A stretch of DNA of 64,000 nt from Actinoplanes sp. M2I2 (lineage in GTDB: Bacteria; Actinomycetota; Actinomycetes; Mycobacteriales; Micromonosporaceae): contig NZ_JALPVJ010000008.1 in assembly GCF_023544445.1 (NCBI RefSeq), positions 1-64,000 of the forward strand, read 5' to 3'. Both the position numbers and the translations under genes were made by a program. Shown here in pieces: positions 50,423-58,901 of the stretch; position 1 is the first letter of the stretch, and every line of letters begins with the position of its first letter. The notes under the pieces are model-generated. The model searched no databases, had not been told where the DNA came from, and saw nothing but the letters and a program-made list of their open reading frames with translations.

Positions 50423-53400
50423 TCATGACCCGAAGGACGCGCGCGCCGCGGTCCGCTTCGCGCGTTTCAGCTCCTCTACGTAACGCTGCCTGTCCGTACC
50501 AGTGAGCCGTTGAAGAATGCCGACCGCCCGCAGAGCGTAGGCAGGAGCGGATGGGTCGTCGACCCCAGTGGCGATGATGAGGTCGACCATGAGCCGGAGC
50601 GCGACCGCCAGTTCTGGCAGTTGCCGCGGATCGCGCTCGGCCAGTACCTCGTGGGCAGCGACCCCGGTGCGCGCGGCTTTCGCGGCAGCCATCGTCGGAT
50701 CTTCTTTCGTCAGCTCGGACCGCAGGTCTGCCGCCGCGGCGGCCAGGATCTCGAGGTAACTGTCGGGTACAGCCTCGGCGAGCTCTCGATACAACTCCAC
50801 CGCACGACTGATTGCGTCGAGTCGATCGCCAGGCGCTGCCCTCACCATGCCAAGATTTCGCAGTGACCGGGCCAGGTACGGCCGGTACGTCTCCGGATCG
50901 TGAACGGCGAGTTGTTCGTACGTGCGGGTTGCGTGTTGCAGCTGCTCGGCGGCATCTGAGGGGCGGCCCAGCCCGCGCAGGATCATCCCCAAGTTGTTCC
51001 GCGCATGTGCCATATCCGGTAGGACGACCCCGTCCCTCCTGGCACCGAACCCTTCCATCAGATCGAGCGCTTCTGCGCCGGCGTGGAAAGCCTCTGCATG
51101 GCGGCCCAATTTGGAGTAGACCGCCGCCAAGTTAGTTAGAGCGGCAGCGCGGCGACGCTCGTAGTGACCATCGTCGAGTCGCGCGTAACGGTCGACAGCC
51201 TCTGCGATGGCCTCCTTCGCCCGCTCGTGATCCCCGGCGGCGGACAGCCGAACCCCGAAATCGTTTAGGGCCCCGGCTAGGCCCGGAGTTCTGCCCCTCG
51301 TGCGCCCCTCCAGATTCCGTTGATGCTCGACGAGGAGTTTCGTGATCGCGACCGCCCGTTGTTGGTGGACGCGACTGCCGGGCGGGATGACCGCATCCAT
51401 TTGAGCGAGCAGTTCCGTACCGTCGCCCTGGGCACGGCAGCGTTCCACGACAACGTCGAGAGCCGCGTTTAACGGCGCGGGGTCCTCGGCGGCCATGGCC
51501 ACCAGCGTGGCGGGTACAGCTAGCAGATCAGGGTGTGTGGGTATCAGGAGGCGGATTGCCTCGTCGGCTTTGGGGTACCGAACAGCCACCCGAGACAAGA
51601 CCGTCAAAACATCATGCGCCTGGCGGGGCGACAATTCGCTCACTGGGGCGTCGAAGTGACCCGGTCGCTCAGTGAGGGTGCGGCCCACCAAACGCTCGGA
51701 TAGGCGGTCGGGTTGCAGGCTGCCCCAGTACATGTGCCGGTCTCGGTAGAGGTCGCGTAGCCAGCGCACGACACTATCTACGAGCTTGGCGGAGGATCGT
51801 TTATGAAGTATCCGCAGACCGGCCTTTACGGGCCCGGTCTCCTCGGGTCCCGCTGCGGTACACAGTGTTGCGATTGCCACAAGACCCGCCGAAGCAGACG
51901 GGTTCAGCTGGAGTTTGTGAGTACCGGCAAGGCTGCTCCAATAGCGCCGCTCGTGCAGAAGCAGCACATCCTCCGCTCCTCCGGGCACGTGCGGCCGCGC
52001 GGCCGCCATATTCGGATAGGCCGCGCCGAGGAGTAGGGCGAGCGCGGTCATCTGTACTTCGAGGATGTTGGAGTATCGAGCTGGGGACATGCGAGGCCGC
52101 TCGACTCGTTGGACAACGGCTGACCAGTCGACATGGCGGTGCCCATCTAGCCTAGGTAGCCGATCGGCGAGGCCAAGGAGTGCGTCTGTGAATGCCTGCT
52201 CCGGTCCGAGTTCGCCGTCCGAGCCACTCAACGCAGACAACTCGGTGTGCTCTATCGTCGCGAGCTGGAACACCTCTAGGTGGGGTGCCGACGCAGCAAT
52301 AATTTCCAACCAGTCACCCTTAGTTCGGGCCAAGAGCAGTAGTCGCACCTTTTCTGTACGGTGTCGCACCAACGATCGCGCCAGAGCAGTCAGCTGGCCC
52401 GTGCGTGACTCCGCGTAGTCAACAACGATCAGCAGAGGAACATTTAGCTCTCGCATAATTCGGTAGGTCTCGCGGGTCGTGTCTGGCTCCCACGAAGCCA
52501 GATGGAGGACCGCCCAGCGGCCTTGGGCCATTCGGCGACCCAGCTCGCGCCCAAGCCGCGATTTTCCCTGCCCGCCGCCCCCAGTCAACAACCGGACAGC
52601 AAATAGCCCCGGTCGCATACACCAGGCGCGCAACTCCGCGAGGAGGTCATCCCGGCCTCGGAAACGCACCGTTTCCGCGTCGGCACGCAGCAGCCCGGCC
52701 GGCGACTGTAAGTCGGCGACGACGTCTTGCATTTCGTCGAGCTCGACCGGTTCGGCGAACGGAACATGGCCAGTCGCGTCACGGATATGATCGCAGAATC
52801 CCGAATCCTGCAAAAGATGCTCGATGGACAGCGCGGTGAGCCGCCGGCTTGCGAACCTCTCGATATCATCCCAGATGACTACACCTGTCAAGAGATCGTC
52901 GCAGAACACGGCTGCGCCCGACATGCCTCGCCATCGTGAGAGCGGCCGGTCCGTGTCCCAGATCGCAGGTGTCGCCGACTCGATATCAATGTCGATCAGT
53001 CCTGCCCTGGTCTTGGTAAGCGGATTGATCGTTCCCCTAAGTTGCTCCGCTTCCCGCACCTCGCTCCCTGCATCCGACTCCGTCACCTGCATGTCCGGAA
53101 ATCCGACCGCCGTACACCCCACCTCAGGGCGTCCACTCACCAGTGCACCCCATCGAGGTGGTAGACAAGATGCCGTGTCGTCCTCAACGAGTTTTAGAAG
53201 AGCCGCGTCCGCTCCGCGCCAGTGATCACCTTCGGCCCGCCACACCACCGTCGCAGTGCGAGCCATCCGCGCTTCTGCGTGGTTGTCAGCCGTCCACCCG
53301 TCGTCCAAGAAGGAGACCAGGGCATCGGACTGGCCTTCGACGACGTGGCCAGCGGTAAGAATCAACTTGTCGGTGATGCGATAGCCGCTGCCGTGTCCAT

Positions 53401-53461
53401 GACCGGACTGGATCTCGCAGACGCGATCTCTCTCCAGCATTCGCACCGTCCCCTGCAACAC
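50423..53461 (-). CDS. Trypsin-like peptidase - P-loop NTPase - TPR-like conflict protein
   Basis: A 1012-aa cytoplasmic protein. Residues 15-215 form a trypsin-like (S1) domain with an intact triad: H39 in 'LILTAGHVV', D85 in 'WRGADAALLKL', S181 in 'WRGMSGAAVF'. After a linker comes a P-loop NTPase with Walker A 'LLTGGGGQGKSRLG' (294-301) and Walker B 'VPLLIVVDYAES' (D348). From about residue 560 on there are helical repeats with TPR features ('AALTNLAAVYSKLGRHAEAF', 'ARNNLGMILRGLGRPSDAAE'). This is the architecture of the NTP-dependent conflict systems described by Aravind and colleagues, in which a peptidase is released on detecting an invader. Divergent from the Trypco1-like gene. Confidence 0.9.
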   Translation of the reverse strand: MLQGTVRMLERDRVCEIQSGHGHGSGYRITDKLILTAGHVVEGQSDALVSFLDDGWTADNHAEARMARTATVVWRAEGDHWRGADAALLKLVEDDTASCLPPRWGALVSGRPEVGCTAVGFPDMQVTESDAGSEVREAEQLRGTINPLTKTRAGLIDIDIESATPAIWDTDRPLSRWRGMSGAAVFCDDLLTGVVIWDDIERFASRRLTALSIEHLLQDSGFCDHIRDATGHVPFAEPVELDEMQDVVADLQSPAGLLRADAETVRFRGRDDLLAELRAWCMRPGLFAVRLLTGGGGQGKSRLGRELGRRMAQGRWAVLHLASWEPDTTRETYRIMRELNVPLLIVVDYAESRTGQLTALARSLVRHRTEKVRLLLLARTKGDWLEIIAASAPHLEVFQLATIEHTELSALSGSDGELGPEQAFTDALLGLADRLPRLDGHRHVDWSAVVQRVERPRMSPARYSNILEVQMTALALLLGAAYPNMAAARPHVPGGAEDVLLLHERRYWSSLAGTHKLQLNPSASAGLVAIATLCTAAGPEETGPVKAGLRILHKRSSAKLVDSVVRWLRDLYRDRHMYWGSLQPDRLSERLVGRTLTERPGHFDAPVSELSPRQAHDVLTVLSRVAVRYPKADEAIRLLIPTHPDLLAVPATLVAMAAEDPAPLNAALDVVVERCRAQGDGTELLAQMDAVIPPGSRVHQQRAVAITKLLVEHQRNLEGRTRGRTPGLAGALNDFGVRLSAAGDHERAKEAIAEAVDRYARLDDGHYERRRAAALTNLAAVYSKLGRHAEAFHAGAEALDLMEGFGARRDGVVLPDMAHARNNLGMILRGLGRPSDAAEQLQHATRTYEQLAVHDPETYRPYLARSLRNLGMVRAAPGDRLDAISRAVELYRELAEAVPDSYLEILAAAAADLRSELTKEDPTMAAAKAARTGVAAHEVLAERDPRQLPELAVALRLMVDLIIATGVDDPSAPAYALRAVGILQRLTGTDRQRYVEELKRAKRTAARASFGS

Positions 53462-53601
53462 CAGATGAAGGAGACCTTAGCCGGGTGGGCAGCCGGCGCA
53501 CACCAGCCATGGAGACGGCTTGACTGCCCGCACAACCGATGCCGTCCACTATCCCATGTGGCAACATCACGCAAAACCTCAACCGACAGGACGAGTGCTC
53601 G

Positions 53602-53934
53602 ATGGACTCCGAATCCACACCGCAACCCGTCGTTCGCATCAGGGTCTTGGATCCGGACGACCGAGATAGCCGCCAGATCTCCAGCAGGCGCAATCTGACC
53701 GAACGCCTTAGTGACCGACGAGCGGATATCGCCGCAGCCGTAGCCGAGGCCGTAGCGGCGCTCCAAGAATCGAACGCCGCCGCCGCTGCGGGCACGGCGG
53801 AAGGATGGCGGGTGTCGTCGCTTGAGGCGACATTCGGTATCGCACTTGTCGCCGAGGCAGGCGTAATCCTCACCAAGGCGTCCACCGAGGCGTCACTCGA
53901 AGTGACGGTCACACTCGAGCGTGGGAACAAGTAG
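53602..53934 (+). CDS. Trypco1-like protein (trypsin-co-occurring domain, CU044_2847-type)
   Basis: A 110-aa protein from ATG 53602 (aggacgag upstream). A strand-rich N-terminus ('PQPVVRIRVLDPDDRDSRQI'), a helix ('RRADIAAAVAEAVAALQESN'), then the diagnostic ending 'LEATFGIALVAEAGVILTKA' plus 'STEASLEVTVTLERG', matching the V.V.FG..L..EAGV.I.K....A...VTL.W pattern of trypsin-co-occurring domain 1. It is divergent from the peptidase-NTPase gene, 140 bp apart, which is the usual partner. Likely the small signal or target that couples to the peptidase domain. Confidence 0.8.
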   Translation: MDSESTPQPVVRIRVLDPDDRDSRQISSRRNLTERLSDRRADIAAAVAEAVAALQESNAAAAAGTAEGWRVSSLEATFGIALVAEAGVILTKASTEASLEVTVTLERGNK

Positions 53935-54565
53935 CGTTACCCTTCAGCCACTTTCGTGCCGCGCTCGCGGGCTTCATCTGACCGGATTGTATCGGGCATG
54001 TAAAGTGGCTGCACCGGAGATTTCATCCAGGCATCTTCACTTTCGTAGGTGGAATGCCATGACGAATGCCGTCTTCATGTATCTGGACTTGCCAATTTCC
54101 CAGTTAATTTTGGCGCTGCTAAGGAGCAAGCCGGGAAAGCTCGTGAACACTGGTTTCGCATCGAGCCAAAACCATTGATCGCCAGAACGCTTGAGATGCG
54201 GATCGGGCGGCAATGTCTGTACGCCGCGCCGACGTACGTCGAGACGAGCTCCGAGATGAAGAGAATCGGCGGCGCCGACAATGCCAATCGAGTTGGTAAA
54301 CCACATCAAGCACTTTTCGGGAAACATGGGCACGGTCGCTTGGCCGGCCGGATGCTCCCCGGGTGCTCGGACGTTAACCACGCCGATGGAGACGCCTAGC
54401 GAAAACTGGATTACGGGCCCTGATCAAGACTCCCGTAGTGATTACTCGGCCGACGTAGGCGGGTTGAGCCGTTGATACGCGGCAAGAGCGCATCGGATAC
54501 AGCCGCACAGCCTGGGACTAATATCGCTGATGGTTCGTGTGCGGATCACTACGTATAGCTGCGTT
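53935..54565. other. 631-bp island end; one possible decayed ORF
   Basis: Relatively AT-rich. The forward frame 54049-54399 ('NFGAAKEQAGKAREHWFRIE', 'TYVETSSEMKRIGGADNANR') and the overlapping frame from ATG 54060 ('TNAVFMYLDLPISQ') may be two pieces of one frameshifted gene, not recognised. The rest up to the att repeat is empty. Confidence 0.35.
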
Positions 54566-54620
54566 TTAAAAGTCCACAGCTCTGCCATTGAGCTAGCGGC
54601 CCGCGATCATAGAGTACCTG
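54566..54620. other. Putative att site, right copy (55-bp direct repeat, partial tRNA-Lys)
   Basis: Identical to 6387-6441. It contains bases 1-37 of tRNA-Lys and 18 bp upstream, but the bases to its left (...tagctgcgtt) do not continue a tRNA, so no functional tRNA is encoded. It marks the right junction of the island with chromosomal DNA. Confidence 0.85.
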
Positions 54621-54718
54621 TGCGATGAGAGCATCGCGGGTGGGTATCCGCTCCGCCGTGTTTGTGCAGGTCAGGTCCCGCCTACGAAACTTCTGCGACG
54701 AGCCGTCGTCCGGATGGG

Positions 54719-55489
54719 TCACATGGCCGGTGCGGGGACCAGCCGGGCGGTACGGCGACGTTCGGTGGCTCCGGTGGGGAGCGGGGAGCGGAACCCGTTG
54801 GCACGGATGGCGGCTTCGTCGGCCGTACGCCGGAGGGCTTGAGCAGCGCAGTCGGCTGATTGCGCGTCGCGCCAGGCGTTTCGCTCGGCCTGGGCGGACT
54901 GCTCGTAGCGGAGGCGCCGGTAGGCCGCGGCGGCGCGGTTGACGACCAGTTGCTGTTCGACCGGGTGCAGCCGGGCGTCCCAGCCTTGGTGGCCGGCGAG
55001 GGCGTCGGCCATCGCCGTGGCGGGCAGGTCGCCCCGGTCCACAGCGGCGGCCACGGCCCGGTGCAGGAAGCGCTCGCGGGCCGCGTACTCCTCGCAGGTC
55101 GACGCCGGCGACGGCGACCGGAACGCGGCGGCGGCCAGGCTGTCGCGCAGTCTGGCGTCGGCGTCGATCCACGCCTGCCACTGTGTGGCCTGCTGCTCGT
55201 CGGCGTGCTCCCACCGCTGCCGCCACTGGCCGGCGGCGACGGTCGCCCGGTCGGCCGCGACCCGCACCTCGGCCGCGAACCGCACGGCATCGGCGGCTTC
55301 CTGCGCCGTGGGACGGGCCGGCCTCCCGCGGCGCAATCCGGCGAACAGCTGCCGCAGGGCGCGCCCCGGCTCACGCAGGATATGAGGGCTGCCCAGCAAC
55401 AACACTGCCGGCACGGTCATGACCAGCAAGCTTCCCCAGATCACCAGCGGGGTGGGTTCGGTCAGCAGCATTTCCGCAACCACGTTCAC
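54719..55489 (-). CDS. Membrane-anchored helical protein, hypothetical
   Basis: A 256-aa protein with one N-terminal transmembrane helix ('LVIWGSLLVMTVPAVLLLGS') and then a long Ala/Arg-rich helical region ('RFAAEVRVAADRATVAAGQW', 'RAAAAYRRLRYEQSAQAERN') that could form a coiled coil inside the cell. It occurs next to a small secreted-type protein on the same strand. Family unrecognised. First gene to the right of the island. Confidence 0.65.
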   Translation of the reverse strand: MNVVAEMLLTEPTPLVIWGSLLVMTVPAVLLLGSPHILREPGRALRQLFAGLRRGRPARPTAQEAADAVRFAAEVRVAADRATVAAGQWRQRWEHADEQQATQWQAWIDADARLRDSLAAAAFRSPSPASTCEEYAARERFLHRAVAAAVDRGDLPATAMADALAGHQGWDARLHPVEQQLVVNRAAAAYRRLRYEQSAQAERNAWRDAQSADCAAQALRRTADEAAIRANGFRSPLPTGATERRRTARLVPAPAM

Positions 55490-55576
55490 AACAGCAGTCC
55501 ATCCGCGTCGTCGATCGCCGTCGCGGGGGCCCGGACGGCGTGCTGCGACTGCCGCGGCGCTGTACGCGGGCGGCGG

Positions 55577-55885
55577 TCAGGCGACGACGAAGGGCGGGGC
55601 GCGAGAACTGCGGGCGGCCGCGGCGAACTGGTCGGACAGAGGCAGTGAGCACGCGGCGATACCGGGCTCGGCAGGGCAGGAGGTTGCGGTCGGTTCCGGC
55701 TCGACGTCCGCAGGCGCGGTAGCAGTCGACGCTACGGCGTGATGCGTGGCCGAGGCCACGGAGCTGCGGGCGGATCCGGCGACACCAGGAACGGCCAGGC
55801 CCTGCGAGACGCCGAACAGCGCCAGGACCATGACCACAAGAACAGGCAACGCCCGCGCCACACCGCGCCGGGTCCCGTTTGCCAT
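55577..55885 (-). CDS. Small secreted or membrane protein, hypothetical
   Basis: A 102-aa protein starting at ATG 55885. It has a basic N-terminus and a hydrophobic helix ('ALPVLVVMVLALFGVSQGLA'), then a Ser/Ala/Thr-rich stretch and two Cys ('ATSCPAEPGIAACSL'). Upstream of and co-directional with the gene ending at 54719 (87 bp apart), so likely the first gene of a pair. Confidence 0.6.
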   Translation of the reverse strand: MANGTRRGVARALPVLVVMVLALFGVSQGLAVPGVAGSARSSVASATHHAVASTATAPADVEPEPTATSCPAEPGIAACSLPLSDQFAAAARSSRAPPFVVA

Positions 55886-56054
55886 GCCCGAAATGTACAG
55901 GATCAGTCGATCATGGACATGACCGCCACGCCGCTGACGGAGTCGGCCAGGCCGGGCCCCGGGCCGGTCACGTGTCTCGGTTCGTTCGGTGGTTGTCCGC
56001 TGTCAGCGCGGTGTCTTACGCTTCCCCGACCTGAGCAAGGGGGCGAGCACGCGC

Positions 56055-56909
56055 GTGAGCCAGACTCGAGCATCGGTCATGGCCGGCGACGGCCACGCCA
56101 TCGGGTACGAGATTCGGCAGCCGGCGGGGGTGGCGGCGCCGGCCACCATCGTCTTCCTGCCCGCTCTGGGTGTGCCGCTGTCGTATTACGCGCGGTTGTT
56201 CGACGTCTGGGCCGGCGATGGGCATCAGGTGGTCGGTGTGGAGCACCGGGGGCAGCCGCTGAGCCCGATCCGCAGCATCCGGCGGGGGCGGTTCGGCTAC
56301 AGCGACATGATTCGGCAGGATCTGCCGGCTGTCTTCGCGCTGCCCGAGGTTCGTGCCGCCTCGCAGGTGGTGCTGGTCGGGCACAGCATGGGTGGTGCGT
56401 TGGCGTTGCTCTCGACGGCCGCGGGCACGGTCGCGCCGGACGCTGTGGTCACGATCGCCACCGGTACGAGCTGGTGCAGTGCCGAATTCGGGGCCCTGCG
56501 CCGGGTGCAGCGCTATTTCGGCATCCGCGTGGTCCGGACGATCACCCGCACGGTGGGCTACTGGCCGGGCCACCTGTTCGGGTTCGCCGGCCGGCAGCCC
56601 AGCACGGTCATGCGCGACTGGGCGTACGAAGCCAGCCACGGCCGGTTCCGCCTGCACCGTGACTCGTTCGATTACGAGGCCGCCCTGTCGCGACTGAGGA
56701 CGCCCCGGTTGATGCTCGGCATCGACGGCGACCATTTGATCAATCCCCGTGCGGTGGCGCTGCTGGCCAAGCGGGCCGCCAATGCCGCACGAGTCCAGGT
56801 TCGAACAGCCGGCGACGTACGGGTGGACCACTTCTCCTGGGCCCGCCGGGCGCCGGCCGAGGTGGCCGCCCCCATCGGCCGGTGGCTCGCCGAGATCGGA
56901 CAGCCCTGA
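56055..56909 (+). CDS. Alpha/beta hydrolase
   Basis: A 284-aa alpha/beta hydrolase from GTG 56055 (ATG 56079 possible). Nucleophile elbow G-H-S-M-G ('QVVLVGHSMGGALALL', S111), oxyanion region 'IVFLPALGVPLSYYARLF', acid in 'LMLGIDGDHLINP', and C-terminal 'RVDHFSW' supplying the His. It resembles serine-hydrolase 'lysophospholipase-like' proteins of 280-300 aa. No signal peptide. Followed by a strong bidirectional terminator. Confidence 0.85.
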   Translation: MSQTRASVMAGDGHAIGYEIRQPAGVAAPATIVFLPALGVPLSYYARLFDVWAGDGHQVVGVEHRGQPLSPIRSIRRGRFGYSDMIRQDLPAVFALPEVRAASQVVLVGHSMGGALALLSTAAGTVAPDAVVTIATGTSWCSAEFGALRRVQRYFGIRVVRTITRTVGYWPGHLFGFAGRQPSTVMRDWAYEASHGRFRLHRDSFDYEAALSRLRTPRLMLGIDGDHLINPRAVALLAKRAANAARVQVRTAGDVRVDHFSWARRAPAEVAAPIGRWLAEIGQP

Positions 56910-56960
56910 CCGACGCTGCCGCGGCTTGGGGAGAGACCAGGCGATCGGCCTGCCGGGAAC

Positions 56961-56996
56961 GACCGGCTCGGCCGCCAGGTGGCAGCCGAGCCGGTC
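56961..56996. terminator. Bidirectional terminator between convergent genes
   Basis: Perfect 12-bp arms gaccggctcggc / gccgagccggtc, 12-nt loop, between the hydrolase stop (56909) and the leftward gene ending at 57001. Confidence 0.7.
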
Positions 56997-57000
56997 AGCG

Positions 57001-57738
57001 TCAGCCGACGCTCTGCACAGCATCCTTCTCGACGTGCACGCCGGCCGTCAGCTCGACCATCTGCTTCTGGCTCAGGCCGAGACCCTCCCAGAACTGGACG
57101 ATCAGGTAGACGCCGGAGGGCTGTTCCACCCACATCTCCCAGCCGGTGTCGCTGTCGGCGGGCGCCGGGGTCTGGCCGGGGATCATCGCGGGCAGGCTCT
57201 TGAGCAGGACGCCGTCCCGATCACCGACCTTGACCTCGATGCCGTCGCGCGCCGGTCCGTTCTGATCCTTCGACTCCAGGAAGATTGCGATCTTGCCGAC
57301 GGCGCTGGCCGGGTCGAGGCGTGGGTCAGCGGACGGGTTGGCGTTCGGGTCGGCGTTAGGGGCCGCGCTGCCGGCGCCTTTCGGGGCGAGCAGCAGGTTG
57401 TAGTTGTTGTCGGCCTGGATGAACCAGCCGGCCGGCACCTTGTCCACAGTGAAGCCCTTCGGCTGCGCGCCCTGATAGGCGACCAGGTCGAGGGCCGAGC
57501 TGATGGCGGGTGGCGCCGCGGCCGTCGGCCCGAACGGGCCCGACCCGACGCCCGCGGACGGGATGGTGAACGCGGCGACGAGCGCGGCGATGCCGAAGAC
57601 CGAACCGGCGACCGTCTGTACGGTGCGTCGCTGCCGCACCGCGCGACGGCCTCGCGTGACGTCGGCTTCGACGTCGGTGGTCGCCGTCGAGGTCACCGAG
57701 TCGGCGATCTCGTCGAAGTACTCTCGCAGGTCGTTCAT
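57001..57738 (-). CDS. Membrane-anchored partner of SigE-family sigma factor (putative anti-sigma)
   Basis: A 245-aa protein. The cytoplasmic N-terminus of about 40 residues ('MNDLREYFDEIADSVTSTAT') precedes one transmembrane helix ('VAGSVFGIAALVAAFTIPSA') and an extracytoplasmic domain with a Pro/Asn/Asp linker repeat. Its ATG overlaps the sigma-factor stop (ATGA), so the two are translationally coupled. That arrangement is typical of sigma/anti-sigma pairs, although no ZAS (HxxxCxxC) motif is present. Confidence 0.75.
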   Translation of the reverse strand: MNDLREYFDEIADSVTSTATTDVEADVTRGRRAVRQRRTVQTVAGSVFGIAALVAAFTIPSAGVGSGPFGPTAAAPPAISSALDLVAYQGAQPKGFTVDKVPAGWFIQADNNYNLLLAPKGAGSAAPNADPNANPSADPRLDPASAVGKIAIFLESKDQNGPARDGIEVKVGDRDGVLLKSLPAMIPGQTPAPADSDTGWEMWVEQPSGVYLIVQFWEGLGLSQKQMVELTAGVHVEKDAVQSVG

Positions 57739-58283
57739 GACGTAGCTCCCTGAGGCTGGACGGACAAGGTGGGCTGCTGCTGGTCGAGAACTGCACGAAG
57801 GCGTTCGAGCCCGCGTGCGGTCTGGCTCTTGACGGTGCCCTCGGAACACTCGAGGGCGTGCGCGGTCTCGGCGACGTCGAGACCGTGGAAGTAGCGGAAC
57901 ACCACGGCCGCCCGCATGCGCGGTGGCAATTCCCGCAACGCGCGGCGGACGGCCTCCCCGCCCGGGCTGCTCGCCGTGGTGGCCGCCTGATCGGGCAGCT
58001 CCGCCACCGGCTGTTCCCGGCGCCGCCAGACCCGGCGGCGCTCGTCGATCAGCGCGTTGACCAGAGCCCTGCGCAGATAGGACTCCGGGTTGCCGACCTT
58101 CTGGAACGTCGCCCAGTTGGCATACACCTTGATCAGCGTCGCCTGAACCAGATCCTCCGCCAGGTGAGTATCGCCGGCAGCCAGGAGTGCGGCGGTCCGC
58201 AGCAGGCCCAGCCGCCGACCGGCCACGAAGTCCCGGAAGTCGTCCTCTTGCTCGGATCTGACCGAGCCTCTTTGCAGTCTCAC
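57735..58283 (-). CDS. SigE-family RNA polymerase sigma factor (sigma-70, ECF-like)
   Basis: A 182-aa ECF-type sigma factor of the SigE family. Region 2 'LLRTAALLAAGDTHLAEDLV' with 'QATLIKVYANWATF', and region 4 'AVVFRYFHGLDVAETAHALE' with 'CSEGTVKSQTARGLERLR'. The start is taken as GTG 58283; no strong ribosome binding site is present. Its stop overlaps the start of the membrane partner. It likely responds to an envelope signal sensed by that partner. Confidence 0.88.
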   Translation of the reverse strand: MRLQRGSVRSEQEDDFRDFVAGRRLGLLRTAALLAAGDTHLAEDLVQATLIKVYANWATFQKVGNPESYLRRALVNALIDERRRVWRRREQPVAELPDQAATTASSPGGEAVRRALRELPPRMRAAVVFRYFHGLDVAETAHALECSEGTVKSQTARGLERLRAVLDQQQPTLSVQPQGATS

Positions 58284-58348
58284 AACTCGAAGACGGCTTT
58301 TTCGTCGGCCAGGTTGCCTCGCGAAGACATTGCTCGAACTTCTTGAGC

Positions 58349-58810
58349 TCACTCGCCGAAGGGCTTCTCCGGGGTGAGGTGCGTCAGCGACCGGCCGGTG
58401 GCGAAGTCGAGCGGCACCGAGACGTGGTCGTGGATCATCAGCCACTGACCGTCGAGGAGGCGGAAACAGTTGGTCGTCCGCACCCACATGTCGGTGTCGT
58501 GGCCGTTCATGACGCCCACCAAGCGGATGAAGAGGCGGGCGAAGGCCAGCTCGTCCGACCCGTACACCTCGAGCCCGGAGAACTCGAGGGTGAGCGGTCC
58601 CTCGAAGGCGGTGAAGAACGCCACCCAGCCGTCACGCCACATTGGACCGCCCCGGAATTCGATGGGCGGCATGAGATCGAAGGCGCTGAAGGCGTCGCCG
58701 TCGGCGTAGAAGGACATCATGCCGTCGACGTCCTTGGCCTCGAAGGCCGCCTTCCAGTCCTGCATGCGCTGACGGACGTCCTGCTCGACCAGGGTCTGCG
58801 TGGTGTTCAT
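58349..58810 (-). CDS. SnoaL-like / DUF4440-type protein
   Basis: A 153-aa protein; ATG at 58810 with gggaggg upstream. NTF2-like fold pattern: N-terminal helix 'DVRQRMQDWKAAFEAKDVDG', 'MMSFYADGDAFSAFDLMPPI', 'RGGPMWRDGWVAFF', and C-terminal strands 'NCFRLLDGQWLMIHDHVSVP'. This matches ketosteroid-isomerase-like SnoaL proteins that bind or isomerise small molecules. It lies between the sigma factor and the MmyB-type regulator on the same strand; the regulator may control it. Confidence 0.82.
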   Translation of the reverse strand: MNTTQTLVEQDVRQRMQDWKAAFEAKDVDGMMSFYADGDAFSAFDLMPPIEFRGGPMWRDGWVAFFTAFEGPLTLEFSGLEVYGSDELAFARLFIRLVGVMNGHDTDMWVRTTNCFRLLDGQWLMIHDHVSVPLDFATGRSLTHLTPEKPFGE

Positions 58811-58901
58811 GGTTCCCTCCCGCGGAAGCTTGGAGGACTCATGCTTCCGCGGAGCGCGGTGGCCGGCCACGCCGTGATCATCCGGGTATGGCCGGTACCC
58901 C

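Noticed and set aside
54566..54620. A second tRNA-Lys gene
   Set aside because: Only the 5' half is present; the left neighbour does not provide the 3' half of the anticodon arm, T arm or acceptor strand.
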